Notes under the pieces: model-generated
Told to the model about the DNA's origin: nothing
The model's input: the letters and a program-made list of their open reading frames with translations, nothing else
Database searches by the model: none
Program-made: the position numbers and the translations under genes
Shown here: positions 16,599-26,482 of the stretch, piece after piece
Layout: the number at the start of each line of letters is the position of its first letter
How positions within the stretch are numbered: position 1 is the first letter of the stretch
Origin: CBDANZ01 sp965197865
GTDB lineage: Bacteria > Acidobacteriota > Vicinamibacteria > Vicinamibacterales > CAVVIG01
DNA: 64,000 nucleotides
Reading direction: 5' to 3'
NCBI GenBank assembly: GCA_965197865.1
Contig: CBDANZ010000003.1
Coordinates: forward strand, 434,001-498,000

Positions 16599-17792
16599 AT
16601 GAAAAATCAGTTTCTCGCAGTCATGGGTGCGCTGGTGGCGGTGCTGGCGGTGTCGTTCGCGCCGGTCTTCGTCGCGGCCCAGAGCCCCACGTACACGCCG
16701 CCCCAGACCCCGTGGGGCGAGGCGGACCTCCAGGGTATCTGGACCCACCCGGAGTGGACGCCGCTCCAACGAGACCCGAAGTTTGGAAACAGGGAGTTCT
16801 ACACCGACGAGGAGAGGGCCGCGATAGACAAGGCTCGAGATCCGTCTCAGCTGACCATCGGCGACAAGCGGGCGGCGCTGGGAACTCCGCAGGACGTCGG
16901 CGGAGCGTACAACAGCGTGTTCCGATCACAGCTGCGGTCCAGCAAGCGCACGGCCCTGATCATCGATCCGCCCGATGGGCGAGTTCCGCCGCAAACTGAA
17001 GAAGCGAAGAAGCGCAGACAGACAGTCATGGATTTCGAGAATGCCCTCCTGGCTCCCACTGATATCTGCAAGATGAAACTGGTGGGCTGCTCGGGCGGCA
17101 CGTACGGGCCGCCCTCGCCGTTGCGCGATACGACGCCTCCCTTCTACGTGGCGACTGGTGCGAGGGGGGGCACGTCGGGGGCCATCAATCGCTCTGACGG
17201 TCCCGAGGACAAGAACCTGGGTGAGCGGTGTCTGGGTACCGGGCTTCCAGCGTTCTCCAGCGGCTTCGCCGGTTTCTACCCGCGTATCGTTCAGTCGCCA
17301 GGTGCCGTGTCCATCTATTACGACATCGGTCAGGGATGGGGATTCCAGCGAATCATTCCGATCAGCGATGCGCCGCATCTGCCTCCACAGATCCGCCAGT
17401 GGTGGGGAGACTCCCGCGGCCGCTGGGAAGGCAATACGCTGGTCGTCGATGTCACCAATTTCAATCAAAAGAAGAACTTTCGAGGATCCCGTGAGAACTT
17501 GCATCTAGTCGAACGCTTCACGCGCCTCGACGCGAACACGCTCGAGCACCAAGTGACGATCGAGGATCCGACGACCTGGACAAGGCCGTGGACCGTCAGG
17601 GTGGAGTGGACGAAACAGAGCGACGAGCTGAATCGGACGTATATTGAGCCTCGGTGTCATGAAGGGAATTACGGCTTGGCGGGACAGCTCGCCGGCGCCC
17701 GCGCAGACGAGCGCAATTTCGCCGCGGGTAAGGGCCCCGATCCGACCACGATCTGTTATGCAGGCTGTGGATCGACGACCGAAGGGCGCTAG
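16599..17792 (+). CDS. Secreted protein of the PWGEADLQG family
   Basis: This 397-residue protein has a cleavable signal peptide (residues 1-28, ending VFVAAQS). The mature start, TPPQTPWGEADLQGIWT, is the hallmark of a large secreted family expanded in Acidobacteriota. Further family blocks are RTALIIDPPDGRVP, GGTSGAINRSDGPED, GERCL and WWGDSRGRWEGNTLVVDVTNF. Function is unknown. The ATG at 16599 is preceded by a strong GAGGAGGGGG ribosome binding site. It is intact although it lies inside the island-like interval. Confidence 0.8.
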   Translation: MKNQFLAVMGALVAVLAVSFAPVFVAAQSPTYTPPQTPWGEADLQGIWTHPEWTPLQRDPKFGNREFYTDEERAAIDKARDPSQLTIGDKRAALGTPQDVGGAYNSVFRSQLRSSKRTALIIDPPDGRVPPQTEEAKKRRQTVMDFENALLAPTDICKMKLVGCSGGTYGPPSPLRDTTPPFYVATGARGGTSGAINRSDGPEDKNLGERCLGTGLPAFSSGFAGFYPRIVQSPGAVSIYYDIGQGWGFQRIIPISDAPHLPPQIRQWWGDSRGRWEGNTLVVDVTNFNQKKNFRGSRENLHLVERFTRLDANTLEHQVTIEDPTTWTRPWTVRVEWTKQSDELNRTYIEPRCHEGNYGLAGQLAGARADERNFAAGKGPDPTTICYAGCGSTTEGR

Positions 17793-17903
17793 CGAACCGT
17801 CGATCTACCGGCGTGATTTCGGGCCGACCGACTGGACACCTCGGTCGGCCCACTCTCGCGTTGTCGCCGCGTGCTACCTCCCGCTAATCTAACTATTCCT
17901 GCT

Positions 17904-18021
17904 GCTCTTAAGTTCGGCGACTCTGGGAACATCTACTGCGCCGACATCCTGACCGCTAGCCACTACGGCGTGCCGCAATTCCGCAAGCGGGCATTCGCGC
18001 TCGCCTACCGGGGGCTGACCT
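17904..18021 (+). pseudogene. DNA cytosine-5 methyltransferase fragment
   Basis: About 39 codons read NIYCADILTASHYGVPQFRK then RAFALAYRG, matching the conserved segment (...A..YGVPQ.R.R.F) of C5 DNA methyltransferases. Nothing else of the enzyme is present, so it is an internal scrap of a restriction-modification gene. Confidence 0.5.
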
Positions 18022-18044
18022 TAGACTACCCCTGCAAGTACCAA

Positions 18045-18625
18045 TCAGGGCCCGCCTCCCGACCTCCCCGAGGTACTGAGGCTCACAGCTCCCTGGAGAA
18101 CGGCCGTGCCCGCGGGGATCGGATTGGCGATGGCCGCGCCGGTATTGTCGAAGAAGATGCTACCGCGCGCGTTGGTCGCGACGGAGCGTTGCCCGGTCGA
18201 TCCGACGACCAACGGCACTGCAGCGGAGAAGTAGCTTGATACCGCGTCGTTCCCCGCCGCGTTGCAGGTGTTAGCCGCAGCCAGCTGCACGACGACGCCG
18301 GGCGAGGCGTTGGCCGCCAGTGTCACGTCGTAACCACTCTTGCGCGACGGGTCGCCCGCGAGGTCGGGGCTGATGAAGCCCCGATTGCTGCCCGGGGCCG
18401 GTTTCGCGAGGTCGGCCAGCGCCACAGCATAACCGTTGATCGCGCAAGTCTAATGAGTAAGTCGCCTGCGAACTGTTATATGGTGCGTATCGATCCGATG
18501 GCCGACGCTTCGTTGCCCGACATGCGGGCGCGAAGCAGACCGGGCACCGCAATCGCGGCGATGATGCCGATCACCGCGACGACGATCAGCAGCTCGATGA
18601 GGGTGAAACCAACCGCGTCGCGCAT
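18045..18625 (-). pseudogene. Type IV pilin / GspG-like pseudopilin, frameshifted
   Basis: The ATG at 18625 opens MRDAVGFTLIELLIVVAVIG, a textbook prepilin cleavage site (G/FTLIE) with hydrophobic helix, continuing to GNEASAIGSIRTI. After that the frame is lost near 18475, and the rest is found in other frames: SSQATYSL, then NGYAVALADLAKPAPGSNRG and VLQGAVSLSTS to the stop at 18045. At least two indels break the gene. Confidence 0.75.
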
Positions 18626-19040
18626 CTTCACTAGTTGCTTCGGTTCCGTCTAGGTGTCTGGCACCGCAACGTCAGATCGTGTCGGACGACCATTGACCCC
18701 AGCGTTGCCGAAGAACCATTTTTCAGGCACTTGGCAAGCGGGTCAATGGCACGAAAGTGCACCCTGCATCGCGTTGTAGTGGCGTGGTCAGGTAGGGTGA
18801 GTCTCGTAGCCTTGTGCGGTTCCTAGGTGTCACGGCACGTTGCCGGAGTGAGCGCGTGCCGTCGGATGCCCGTAATTGACTTCGCAGCGCAGCTCCGCGC
18901 TCGGCCAAGGTGGGGTCGCTTCCGGATCATTGCAATGCTGGCTGCGGCGGCGGCCTACGCGCCGTCATCGGGCACCCGTGCCCCCAGGATCACCGCAGGG
19001 GTGAGTGACCTGCGCGTCTGGGTAGAGGGAACAAGGCATC
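18626..19040. other. Intergenic region, no gene recognised
   Basis: A TGGCACG-like word at about 18747 was considered as a sigma-54 site for the pilin, but it faces the other way and its spacing is wrong. Nothing else stands out. Confidence 0.35.
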
Positions 19041-19670
19041 TCAATTAATCGCAAAGCAGTAAAACAAACCGTCGCCGCCCGAGCTGCGCAAGGCCTCCTG
19101 GCCGCAGCCCCTGCTGTCGTGCGCTGAATTCCAGGCCGCACGGTCGTGATGGCCGACCCTAGCTTTTCCTGCGTCGCTGCTCGTCCAGTTCTGGCAAGTC
19201 ATGTCTTCGCTCCCCGAATAAGCAGTGCCATCGGGCTGCGAACCTGTCAGGATATCGTGCCGGTTGGGGCTGAATCCTGACCCGGGAATCGTGCTGCCAT
19301 TTTCGGTCACTGCAGTCCTGCCCGTAATCCTGTGCCCATAGCTGTGTAGTTCATCGACGTTCTGGCCCACCAGGCCCCCGTTGGCGTTGTACCACGGGCC
19401 CTGCCCGATGCGGTCGCGAGCATTGACCGCGGCCTGCCCTGCGGAAGCTTGAGTACTCAGGTACGCGCGCCAAGCACGATCACCGGCCTTCACGGCAGCG
19501 GCCAGCGACTGGCAGTGCGCGTCGGCTCCCGCCAAGCCATCCAAATCGGCCCCATTACCGGGCCCTGTGCTCGTGAGAAAGAAGGTCATCGGAGAGTTCT
19601 GGGCAAGGGCTAGGCAGGAGGCGAGCAGAGTCAGTCCGATCGCGGCAAGAACAGGGTGTCTGTTTCTCAT
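19041..19670 (-). CDS. Secreted lectin-like protein (DUF1554 type)
   Basis: This 209-residue protein has a signal peptide (residues 1-23, ending ALAQ). The mature part starts FFLTSTGPGNGADLDGLAGA and DAHCQSLA, then WRAYLST, the opening of C-type-lectin-like DUF1554/endostatin-like domains. Several Cys residues (DAHCQ, MTCQNW, SRGCGQE, FYCF) likely form disulfides. Role unknown, probably surface or extracellular. The frame is complete. Confidence 0.65.
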   Translation of the reverse strand: MRNRHPVLAAIGLTLLASCLALAQNSPMTFFLTSTGPGNGADLDGLAGADAHCQSLAAAVKAGDRAWRAYLSTQASAGQAAVNARDRIGQGPWYNANGGLVGQNVDELHSYGHRITGRTAVTENGSTIPGSGFSPNRHDILTGSQPDGTAYSGSEDMTCQNWTSSDAGKARVGHHDRAAWNSAHDSRGCGQEALRSSGGDGLFYCFAIN

Positions 19671-19841
19671 AATGTTCTCCCTAAACTAAGATTCATGGCT
19701 GAACGTAAATTGGAAGGTTCTCATTGGAATCACAAGGACAGCCCTGTGTCAACACCACGTTCGAACAGGGCGGCGTGGGCTGAATCGTACCGGGATCTCC
19801 GGAGAGCGAACCATGTGACTCAGGCCACCGCGGCCTGCTGA

Positions 19842-20050
19842 TTATAACGTGCCTCGTACTCGGCCGGAGGCAGGTGGCCTATCGGCTCGAGCAACCGCAG
19901 GGTCTTGAACCAGTCGACCCACTCCAGTGGCGCGAATTCCACAGCCTCCAGACTCCGCACAACGGTCCTCGGCGTCGAATCACCTCCGTCTTGAAGAGCC
20001 CAATCACCGACTCGGCGAGAGCGTTGAAGCCCCTATGTGTCAAGAGTGCT
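19842..20050 (-). mobile_element. IS3-family transposase C-terminal remnant
   Basis: Minus-strand frames give FNALAESVIGLFKTEVIRRR then, frameshifted, EFAPLEWVDWFKTLRLLEPI and AEYEARY, which is the end of an IS3 OrfB integrase. It is truncated on its 5' side, where the IS110 transposase region begins at about 20050. Confidence 0.65.
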
Positions 20051-20063
20051 CCATTGCCACTTG

Positions 20064-21146
20064 TCAGGCAGCGGAGGTGAGGGCCCCACGGGAGCGGTGG
20101 TCTGCGATCAGGGCGTTGTAGATCTCGCGGGCGACGAAGCGCTTCAGACAGCGGATGATGTCCTTCTTGGTCAGGCCCTGGGCCGTCCGTCGCCCGACAT
20201 AGTCGAGGGTCGGCTGGTGCCAGCGCATGCGGACGGTCACGATGCGGTAGATCGCCGCGTTGGCTTGACGGTGGCCGCCACGAAAGAGCCGATGCCGATG
20301 CGTCACCCCGCTCGATGCCGGAATCGGACATGCGCCGCAGAGCTTCGCGAAGGCCGCCTCGGAACGCACCCGCGTCGGGTTGTCACCCGCGACAATCATC
20401 ATCTCGGCAGCGGAGTCCGCACCGATGCCAAACGCTTCACGGAGTGTCGGTGCGGCTGTGTGCGTGATCGCGTCGAGGACGTCGTCGTGTGTCCGGATTT
20501 CCGCTGCCAGGGTGAGCCAACGCCTAGCGAGCGCCCGGAGCGAGTGCTTCGCCGAGGCCGTGGGGTCGAGGATGTCACCGGGTACGAGCGCCGCGCAACG
20601 GTCGATGAGTTTCTTGTCCGTCAGCGGGTCGAGTGATTCGCGGAGTGCGTCAGAGGCGTTGACGATCAGCGCCTTGAGCGTGATGATGGCGGCACTGCGG
20701 GCTTTTACGGCGGTATCTCGGGCGGTTTTGATCTGGCGCACCATCTCTGCGGCGCCGTCGGCGGTCTTCGGGATGGCTGTCGCGATCCCCGACAGCACCG
20801 AGCGGGCGGCGGTCTCGGCGTCGATCGTATCGCTCTTGCCGTTGTTGCGTCGCTTTCGCCGGTCGCAATGGCTGACCTCGACCACGCGGATGGCGTGTCG
20901 GCGCACGAAGCTCGCGAGGCCCACACCGTAGGAGCCGGTCCCTTCGATGCCGAACGCCTCCACGATGCCGAGGGCGCGCGCCCACGCCACGAGCTCCATG
21001 TAGCCGGCGCGGTCTGCCGACGCACTGCAGGTGGCGAGTCTGGCGCCAAGGGCATCGAGCGCCACCGCCACGTGAATGTGTTTATGCGTGTCGACTCCGA
21101 CGATGACGGTGCGCGGCAGCTCGACGATCTCGTTCCTGTGCGACAT
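20064..21146 (-). CDS. IS110-family transposase, intact
   Basis: A DEDD-type recombinase of 360 residues starts at the ATG at 21146. The N-terminal catalytic domain shows VIVGVDTHKHIHVAVAL, FGIEGTGSYG and NNGKSDTIDAETAARSVL. The C-terminal domain has FAKLCGACPIPASSG and FRGGHRQANAAIYRI. It belongs to a different subgroup from the copy at 12428. The open frame is uninterrupted. Element ends are not evident, as expected for IS110 members lacking inverted repeats. An upstream ATG at 21179 is less likely. Confidence 0.85.
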   Translation of the reverse strand: MSHRNEIVELPRTVIVGVDTHKHIHVAVALDALGARLATCSASADRAGYMELVAWARALGIVEAFGIEGTGSYGVGLASFVRRHAIRVVEVSHCDRRKRRNNGKSDTIDAETAARSVLSGIATAIPKTADGAAEMVRQIKTARDTAVKARSAAIITLKALIVNASDALRESLDPLTDKKLIDRCAALVPGDILDPTASAKHSLRALARRWLTLAAEIRTHDDVLDAITHTAAPTLREAFGIGADSAAEMMIVAGDNPTRVRSEAAFAKLCGACPIPASSGVTHRHRLFRGGHRQANAAIYRIVTVRMRWHQPTLDYVGRRTAQGLTKKDIIRCLKRFVAREIYNALIADHRSRGALTSAA

Positions 21147-21179
21147 GCGGCAAACCTCTCTTCCACAGGCTGGCGACAT

Positions 21180-21765
21180 GGTCTGACCGAGCGGGCGGAC
21201 AGGACTGTGATGGGTCGCTTCGGCCAGGCCCCTATTGGGTCACTGCCCACCCGATCAAACCGCATCTGGGTGAGTGCTGCCCGACCCCAGGCCGACAGAT
21301 CAACGCAAGGACACGAGGTCACTCATACGCAGGGGTCAGACCTGCTCGGACAGCAACACCATCATGCTCACAGTCATAGGCATCGCCATGGCGTCCGACC
21401 GACAGCTCGATCCGCGGTACCGGACCCCGGACGGCCGAAGGTCGAGAGCGGATTCGTCGCGGGCGCTGGCGGCGCGGCCGGTATTCGCAGTAAGCCAAAG
21501 CCAAGCGGGCGGCAATGAAATCCTTGCGCCGGAGGGCCCGAGATCCTACTCGCAACCTTACCATTCGCGCTGAGGCGTCTCCAGCCCCTTTCACGCGGAA
21601 TCCCGCCCGCTTGTGGACCCCATATCAGGGACGCCAAGAGGAACCCTGCGCATGGGGCCTTCCGTGTCTATGATCAGCGCCACGATCCGTAGCTTTGCCC
21701 CCCGGCACTGTCTTGATCCGGGCGGCCAAAATGGAAATCCCGACTCATGGGAAGGGAGCGGTGTC
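21180..21765. other. Region without recognisable gene
   Basis: It probably includes the non-coding flank of the IS110 copy. Open frames here have no recognisable product. A GGGGTCAGACC word (21337-21347) recurs in similar form at 28913 and 47238. Confidence 0.35.
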
Positions 21766-22266
21766 ATGCGGAATGCCTCAAGAACCGCAATCGTCCTACT
21801 TCTGATGCCGTTCATGCTTGGCTGTGGAGTGATCTTTGGCGGCACACGACAGTCGATTCAGACGATGTCTAGCCCTGAAGGTGCGTCGGTGACCACGGCC
21901 CCGCCGACGATAGGCTACACAACACCGACGACGTTGAATCTGGAACGAAAGAACGAATACGTGCTCACGTTCTCGTCGCCGGGATACACATCCCAGCAGC
22001 TGGAACTACAGCGCAGCATGCGAACAGATATCCTCGTTGCCGATATCGCTCTCACAGGACTAACTAGGTGTCGTCGTCGACGCAGCTACAGGTGCTTGGT
22101 ACCGGTTGTCGCCGGAGTTCGCAAACGTAACCCTGACCAAGGCGAGTGCGAGGCCGGGACCGGCCTCGATCACCATCGCCATCAACACTAGGTTAGGAAA
22201 GGATGGCGACGAAGTTGAGATCGTTTCGACAACGCCCGGTGTCAACGTGGACGTCCGAGGTCAATA
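21766..22266 (+). pseudogene. PEGA-like lipoprotein, frameshifted
   Basis: The ATG at 21766 begins a lipoprotein signal (MRNASRTAIVLLL, lipobox LGC). A PEGA-like carbohydrate- or surface-associated repeat follows (MSSPEGASVTTAP, TTPTTLNLERKNEYVLTF). Near 22066 the frame shifts, and the C-terminus continues in another frame: GVVVDAATGAWYRLSPEFAN, then VEIVSTTPGVNVDVRGQ and a stop. One small deletion would explain the break. Confidence 0.55.
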
Positions 22267-22587
22267 GCTTCAGACGGTGAGGCGTCCGAGATGTACACCT
22301 CCCTGGCGCCGCGGGTCTCGATCGTGCCCGCCGGCGCCCTACGACAGCGAGCAGTGGTTTGAGCGCGAGGCCCGCACCCTCCACGTGATCTTTGGCGCGG
22401 CGATGCAAGAGGAACGATGCAAGAGGAATCAGATCAGCAGGCGGACCTAGCCAGAATTTCCGGAACACACGGTTGCCATAACTGCTTATTTGGATGTAGG
22501 CTACGCGATGGGGTCGGACTGCCGGCCGGATACCAAGCGGCGAACCGCCACTGATGTCCGCCGGCCCACTCGTGAAAGAAGGCACCG
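22267..22587. other. Intergenic region, nothing recognised
   Basis: There is a short internal repeat, GATGCAAGAGGAA(C/T), at about 22401-22427. No coding signal could be supported on either strand. Confidence 0.35.
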
Positions 22588-23217
22588 ATGCATCAACTCT
22601 GGCGTCATGTAGTCATCGTGGTGTCGATGGTCTTTGTGCTCTCGTTGATGCTGACGGTCAACATTCTGGCTCAGGGACGAGTCCGCGGTCAAGTGACGGA
22701 CGAGTGGGGTAACCCGATTGAGGGTGCCACGGTCCTGGCCGAGCTGGAAGAGTCTGGAAGGACTCTGGCGACGCTGACCTCAACCAGCGACGGAAATGGG
22801 CGGTGGTCGTTAATGATCCGGTTGTCGGGAACGTACGCGTTCACGATCACCGCGGACGGCTATCAGGGCGCACAAGTGCGGGTGAGCGTTGTGCCGCGGA
22901 GAGCCACTCGGCCGGTCGACGTTGAACTGGCGGCCCTGGCGAGCGGCGGTAGGCTCCGGACCGACACCGAGTACCAGGCCGAGGGTGGCACACCGAAGCT
23001 CACCTTCCATGAAGACGGGACGTTCGTGTTCCAGGATACCCAAGGCAAGGGTGAAGGAACCTACGGGATTCAGGAGCGGACCGCCGAACTCGTCGTCCGC
23101 AAGTACGATGGGCCCGACGACAAGTACACCATCACGATGCCCGTCACGGTCCAGTTCGCCAACGACCAGTTCACCAGTCTCGCGTGGGGAGATGTGACGC
23201 TACCGAAGAGTCCTTGA
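22588..23217 (+). CDS. Secreted protein with carboxypeptidase-regulatory-like domain
   Basis: This 209-residue product has a signal peptide (residues 1-30, ending NILAQG). Residues about 31-115 form a CarboxypepD_reg-like beta-sandwich: GRVRGQVTDEWGNPIEGATV, then TSDGNGRWS and ITADGYQGAQVRVSV. A second beta-rich part follows (GGTPKLTFHEDGTFVFQD). Such domains are common in surface and TonB-linked proteins. No enzymatic motif is seen. Confidence 0.65.
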   Translation: MHQLWRHVVIVVSMVFVLSLMLTVNILAQGRVRGQVTDEWGNPIEGATVLAELEESGRTLATLTSTSDGNGRWSLMIRLSGTYAFTITADGYQGAQVRVSVVPRRATRPVDVELAALASGGRLRTDTEYQAEGGTPKLTFHEDGTFVFQDTQGKGEGTYGIQERTAELVVRKYDGPDDKYTITMPVTVQFANDQFTSLAWGDVTLPKSP

Positions 23218-23390
23218 TCGTCGCTTAGGCTCTTCCGGGAAACAAGCTGCCAGGCGAAGCGGTGGTTCGACGTGGGCTGCACCGAGAAGCTGCCCACCGC
23301 CACGAGATTCGCGGTTCGCGTGCCGTACTGGAAATCGTAGTCGCTGAACGCCGAGTGCCAGGCCTGCGACGTGCGATGGAACATTTGCCG
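23215..23390 (-). pseudogene. Outer-membrane TonB-type receptor fragment (tentative)
   Basis: Minus-strand codons read SDYDFQYGTRTANLVAVGSF then QPTSNHRFAWQLVSRKSLSD. This resembles beta-strands of TonB-dependent receptors common in Acidobacteriota. Only about 55 residues are present and no plug or TonB box is seen. Confidence 0.3.
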
Positions 23391-23819
23391 CTCTTCCCTG
23401 GTAAGAGCTGGTTCCGCGACCGTAGCGACCTCGACTCGACAACATGGCCGGAAAGTCGCCCGGGCACAGGCTTTCGTTCCTGCTTCACGACGATTCGCTG
23501 CCTATTAGCCACCCTGGTTGCAGTGGCACTCCCGCCACCATCAGATCGGTCTTGCTCGGTCTCAAGAAACAACTGATTGTCCCAGCGTCAGGACGCAGAG
23601 CCAATGCCCCATGAAGACGAGGCGAAAGTCGGACAGGATTCCGGCGGGTTTGTCCCGCTCGAACGCCGTGGCCAGCGATGATGCCAGGATCTGTCTCGGG
23701 AGCTGATTCCTCGACACTTGGCGACCACTCATTACTGATCTCTGATTTCGAGCCCATTCGCGCCAAGATCCTCTCGTTTGCCTCCCGCAAATTTGTAACG
23801 GACGCTCCGCGGAGCGAAT
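23391..23819. other. Decayed region without recognisable gene
   Basis: A minus-strand frame at about 23562-23700 (AFERDKPAGILSDF, MGHWLCVLTLGQS) looks protein-like but I cannot name it. The rest is uninformative. Confidence 0.3.
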
Positions 23820-24040
23820 ATGACCAAATTTGCCAGGAACGCCAACGGGCAATTCGTCAAGGGGAATCCTGGGCGACCCCGCGCGGCTACCAACAAAGCG
23901 ACAGGAGCGATTCGGGAGGCGGCTCACGCACTCGTCGAGGATCCTAAGATACCGGGCGAGGCCCAAGACAGACCTCCAACAGCGCAAACTTGCACCAGCC
24001 GTCGAGCGGGGCGACAGCTCACTGTGCCGCAGATCAATTT
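23820..24040 (+). pseudogene. DUF5681-type (phage-associated) protein remnant
   Basis: The ATG at 23820 gives ANGQFVKGNPGRPRAATNKA, the FxxGxSGNPxGRPxGxxN-type start of DUF5681 proteins found near phage terminases and in islands. After HALVEDPK the frame shifts to YRARPKTDLQQRKLAPAVER, which continues the family pattern. The gene is broken. Confidence 0.5.
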
Positions 24041-24337
24041 TAAGCAGTTGCCGTCCCTGGACCAGCCTGCACTCCCCGATGTTCAGGTCAAGGATGAAGG
24101 TCCTTCTACGCTACCGTGAAACGAACGCCGTCAGGACCTCAGTCAACGCGGTTTCGGAGAGGAGCCCCAACGCCAAGAGGTAGGTCAGGCTGATCAAGAG
24201 CGTATAAAGCCTGGAGTTCGGAAACACGAATCGGCGCGTGGCCACCACGGCGACGTCTGGGCTGGCGGCCGGCCGGACAGGCGGCGATAGAGTAAGAGGA
24301 ATTCCAAAGCCCAGCCACGTCGCGCTTGGAGAACCTC

Positions 24338-24715
24338 ATGCGTATCGGCGGTGTCGTCGTTGGTTTGGTCCTCGCCCTCGGCGGCGGGTATTTCGTTCTT
24401 CAGCAATCCGTCGGTAGTGGTCCCGGTGAGGGCCCGCCGCAGGAGCAGATCGACGTCGTCGGCCTCCGTCAGAGACTGCTGGCGATCGGCCAGGCCGAGC
24501 GGTAGTATCTGGTGACGCATGGCACGTACGCCACGCTGGAGCAACTCCGTCGGGAAGACCTACTGCCGGGCGGCACCGAGCAACGCGGTTATGTCTTGAG
24601 CGCGATCGTGATCGGTAGCGACCGATTCACGATCACCGCAACTCCCACTGACGCGAATAAGACAGGCTGGCCAACGCTGGAAATCAGCGAGAGTATGCAA
24701 GTCACGCAGCGGTAG
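24338..24715 (+). pseudogene. Pilin-like secreted protein with internal stop
   Basis: The frame starts MRIGGVVVGLVLALGGGYFV (hydrophobic N-terminal helix), then LRQRLLAIGQAER. A TAG (24503-24505) interrupts it, and it continues in frame as YLVTHGTYATLEQLRREDLL, RGYVLSAI and TATPTDANKTGWPTLEI to a TAG at 24715. The Y-x-x-x-x-G-x-Y-x-x-L block is common in minor pilin-like proteins that carry AER(A/E)Y at this place, so a single nonsense change is likely. Confidence 0.5.
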
Positions 24716-25109
24716 CGCGCCTCGACAGCGACGTTGCTTGAGGCCGCCGACTGGCTGACGCGTTTGCTTGACAAGTGCGGCGAGCGCTACCAGGCGGAGA
24801 CGACTGAACGGTCAGCCGACGAGCATAGGTGGACACCGCCGGACTTCGGCGACGCAAGTAGCCACGCTCCGGCTGGCGAGCTGGTACGATCCACACAAAT
24901 CAACAAGAACTACTCAGGCCGGATCAGTCCTGAATAAGCGCCGATCTGGCGATTTGAGGCCGGCCAAGCGGGGATTCCTCTACGAAAGGCAACTTCTCAG
25001 GACAAATTTGGGATCTGTCGCAAGTCCCTGACGGCGTGGCGTAGGATGAAAGTAAACTTCTTTCAAGATACGCGTCCCTCTTTTTCGGAAGTGTCAGTGC
25101 TCGTAGCTC
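24716..25109. other. Intergenic region, nothing recognised
   Basis: No supported gene or RNA on either strand. Confidence 0.35.
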
Positions 25110-25199
25110 TTAGCCGGCGATATCGAAACGAGCGACGAGGGCGCCTTCCTGGACATCGACACGCCGGAGGAGTACGAGCGCTTGATCGGGTGGGTCTGA
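25110..25199 (+). pseudogene. MobA-like nucleotidyltransferase C-terminal scrap
   Basis: Thirty codons end GAFLDIDTPEEYERLIGWV before a stop. The F-x-D-I-D-T-P-E-(D/E)-Y pattern is the C-terminus of MobA-like NTP transferases (molybdenum cofactor guanylyl/cytidylyltransferases). The rest of the gene is absent. Confidence 0.45.
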
Positions 25200-25254
25200 C
25201 TCGTTATCGCTAGAGATCGCCGCAGTTTCACGGGGGCTTCGTTCGCTCCTCACC

Positions 25255-26289
25255 TCACTGACCAAATATCTCAGACCCCGGGAACGTCAAAGCGAAACCG
25301 TACCATCGTGTGAAGATTTGCTGAGGATATTCTACCGCCTCGGGTTGGCCGTCGCGGCCGACAAACACGCTCGAGCGAATCGCTCGGCCATCGTCGAGAA
25401 CGATTTCCGTCCCATGCATCCTTGCTTCCCTGGCATCGACAAACAGCGCCACTGGCGTGGCCGTTTCCGGATCGACGTAGATCAGGACCTTGCGATTGTC
25501 GAAGACATCGAAGAACGCTTCGCCCCGCTTCCTAATAGCCGGCATCGGATAATAGCGATGCGTCCGGTCACTCCAGATTCCGAGGCCGAGCTCCATGCGA
25601 GGACGACGTATGTCCTCAGCGCCGATCGACCCGACGAACCTGCCGGAAAGGTCGCGGTCGGCGCCGAGCTGATGGCCGCGGCCGGTGAAGGGTCGCGACG
25701 AGATTGCGACGGTTGTGTCGGGATCCCTGGCCAGCGCCTGTTTGACGCTCATCTGCAGCAGGTTCGAAATCGTCAGCTTGCGACCGAGCAGCGGACCGTA
25801 GACGGCCTCGCCTGTCACATGGTTCCACAACGTGTTGGTTTCGGTGTCTCGCATCACGAACAGAGCATCGTAGACGCCGGTGACAACAAAATGGCGTGTC
25901 TTTCCGTCCATTGTCGGGATCAAACTGACCCCGCTATTGCAGACAATTCAAAACGTCACCATCCAGGGTTTGCCGGCGGCTTCTCCCTGGGCGATGGGAT
26001 GGTACGACATCTGGTCGGTCAGCAACGCCAACTTCCAGGAGGCGGTCTGAGTCACGAGAACCGGTGTATCTTCCTTGAGCGTTCCCGAATCGAGCGCCTG
26101 ACGCAACGGTTGGGTCTCGCTCACGTGGAACGTCTGAAAGAGGCCCTCGGAGTCGGCCATCCGGGTAATGTCGAACTTCGGTCTCCTGCTCCCCCCGTTC
26201 GACTGTGCGGTGAGCGCGGCGGGATGCATCAATGCGACGGCAGCCGCGGATGCCAGTACAGCTTCAAACAACCGGGGTCTTGTACGCAT
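25255..26289 (-). CDS. DUF3179 protein, predicted selenoprotein (UxxC)
   Basis: This 344-residue secreted protein has a signal peptide (residues 1-28) and a good ribosome binding site (AAGGAGAGG) before the ATG at 26289. DUF3179 blocks: VLVTQTASWKLALLTDQMSY (replacing the usual metal/redox region), AGKPWMVTF-TGA-IVCNSG, then TETNTLWNHVTGEAVYGPL and TRWYGFALTFPG at the end. The TGA (25950-25948, codon 114) stands exactly where the family has the first Cys of CxxCNS. Both sides are in one frame with no other lesion. An 8-bp hairpin at 25915-25933 lies at SECIS spacing. DUF3179 function is unknown; a thiol redox role is inferred. Confidence 0.7.
25915..25933 (-). promoter_or_regulatory. Bacterial SECIS-like hairpin of the DUF3179 gene
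   Basis: In the mRNA, CGGGGUCA-GUU-UGAUCCCG forms an 8-bp stem (one G-U) with a GUU loop. The stem starts 14 bases after the UGA and the loop begins 22 bases after it. Bacterial SECIS elements sit directly downstream of UGA with a G near the start of the loop, as here. Confidence 0.6.
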
Positions 26290-26417
26290 AACTTTCCTCT
26301 CCTTCGAACGAACCGAACCGGGATTTCCGATTTGCCTGCCCCGAACACGCCGATACTACACTCGCGCGAGCCGACTGCCCCCGATCTTCCAGTCGCAACC
26401 TGATTCCGCAGTTTAGC

Positions 26418-26437
26418 CGTGGCAACATTGTGGCAAC
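26418..26437. repeat. 20-base direct repeat, right copy
   Basis: CGTGGCAACATTGTGGCAAC, identical to 16183-16202. It lies 45 bases from the encoded CCA end of the tRNA-Leu gene. Confidence 0.6.
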
Positions 26438-26482
26438 AGCACCAGCGGCAACAGCGAACACGAATGGCTAGAACAACTTGGG

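Noticed and set aside
18740..18765. Sigma-54 promoter for the pilin gene
   Set aside because: The TGGCACG word lies on the strand opposite to the pilin, and the GC element spacing is off by one.
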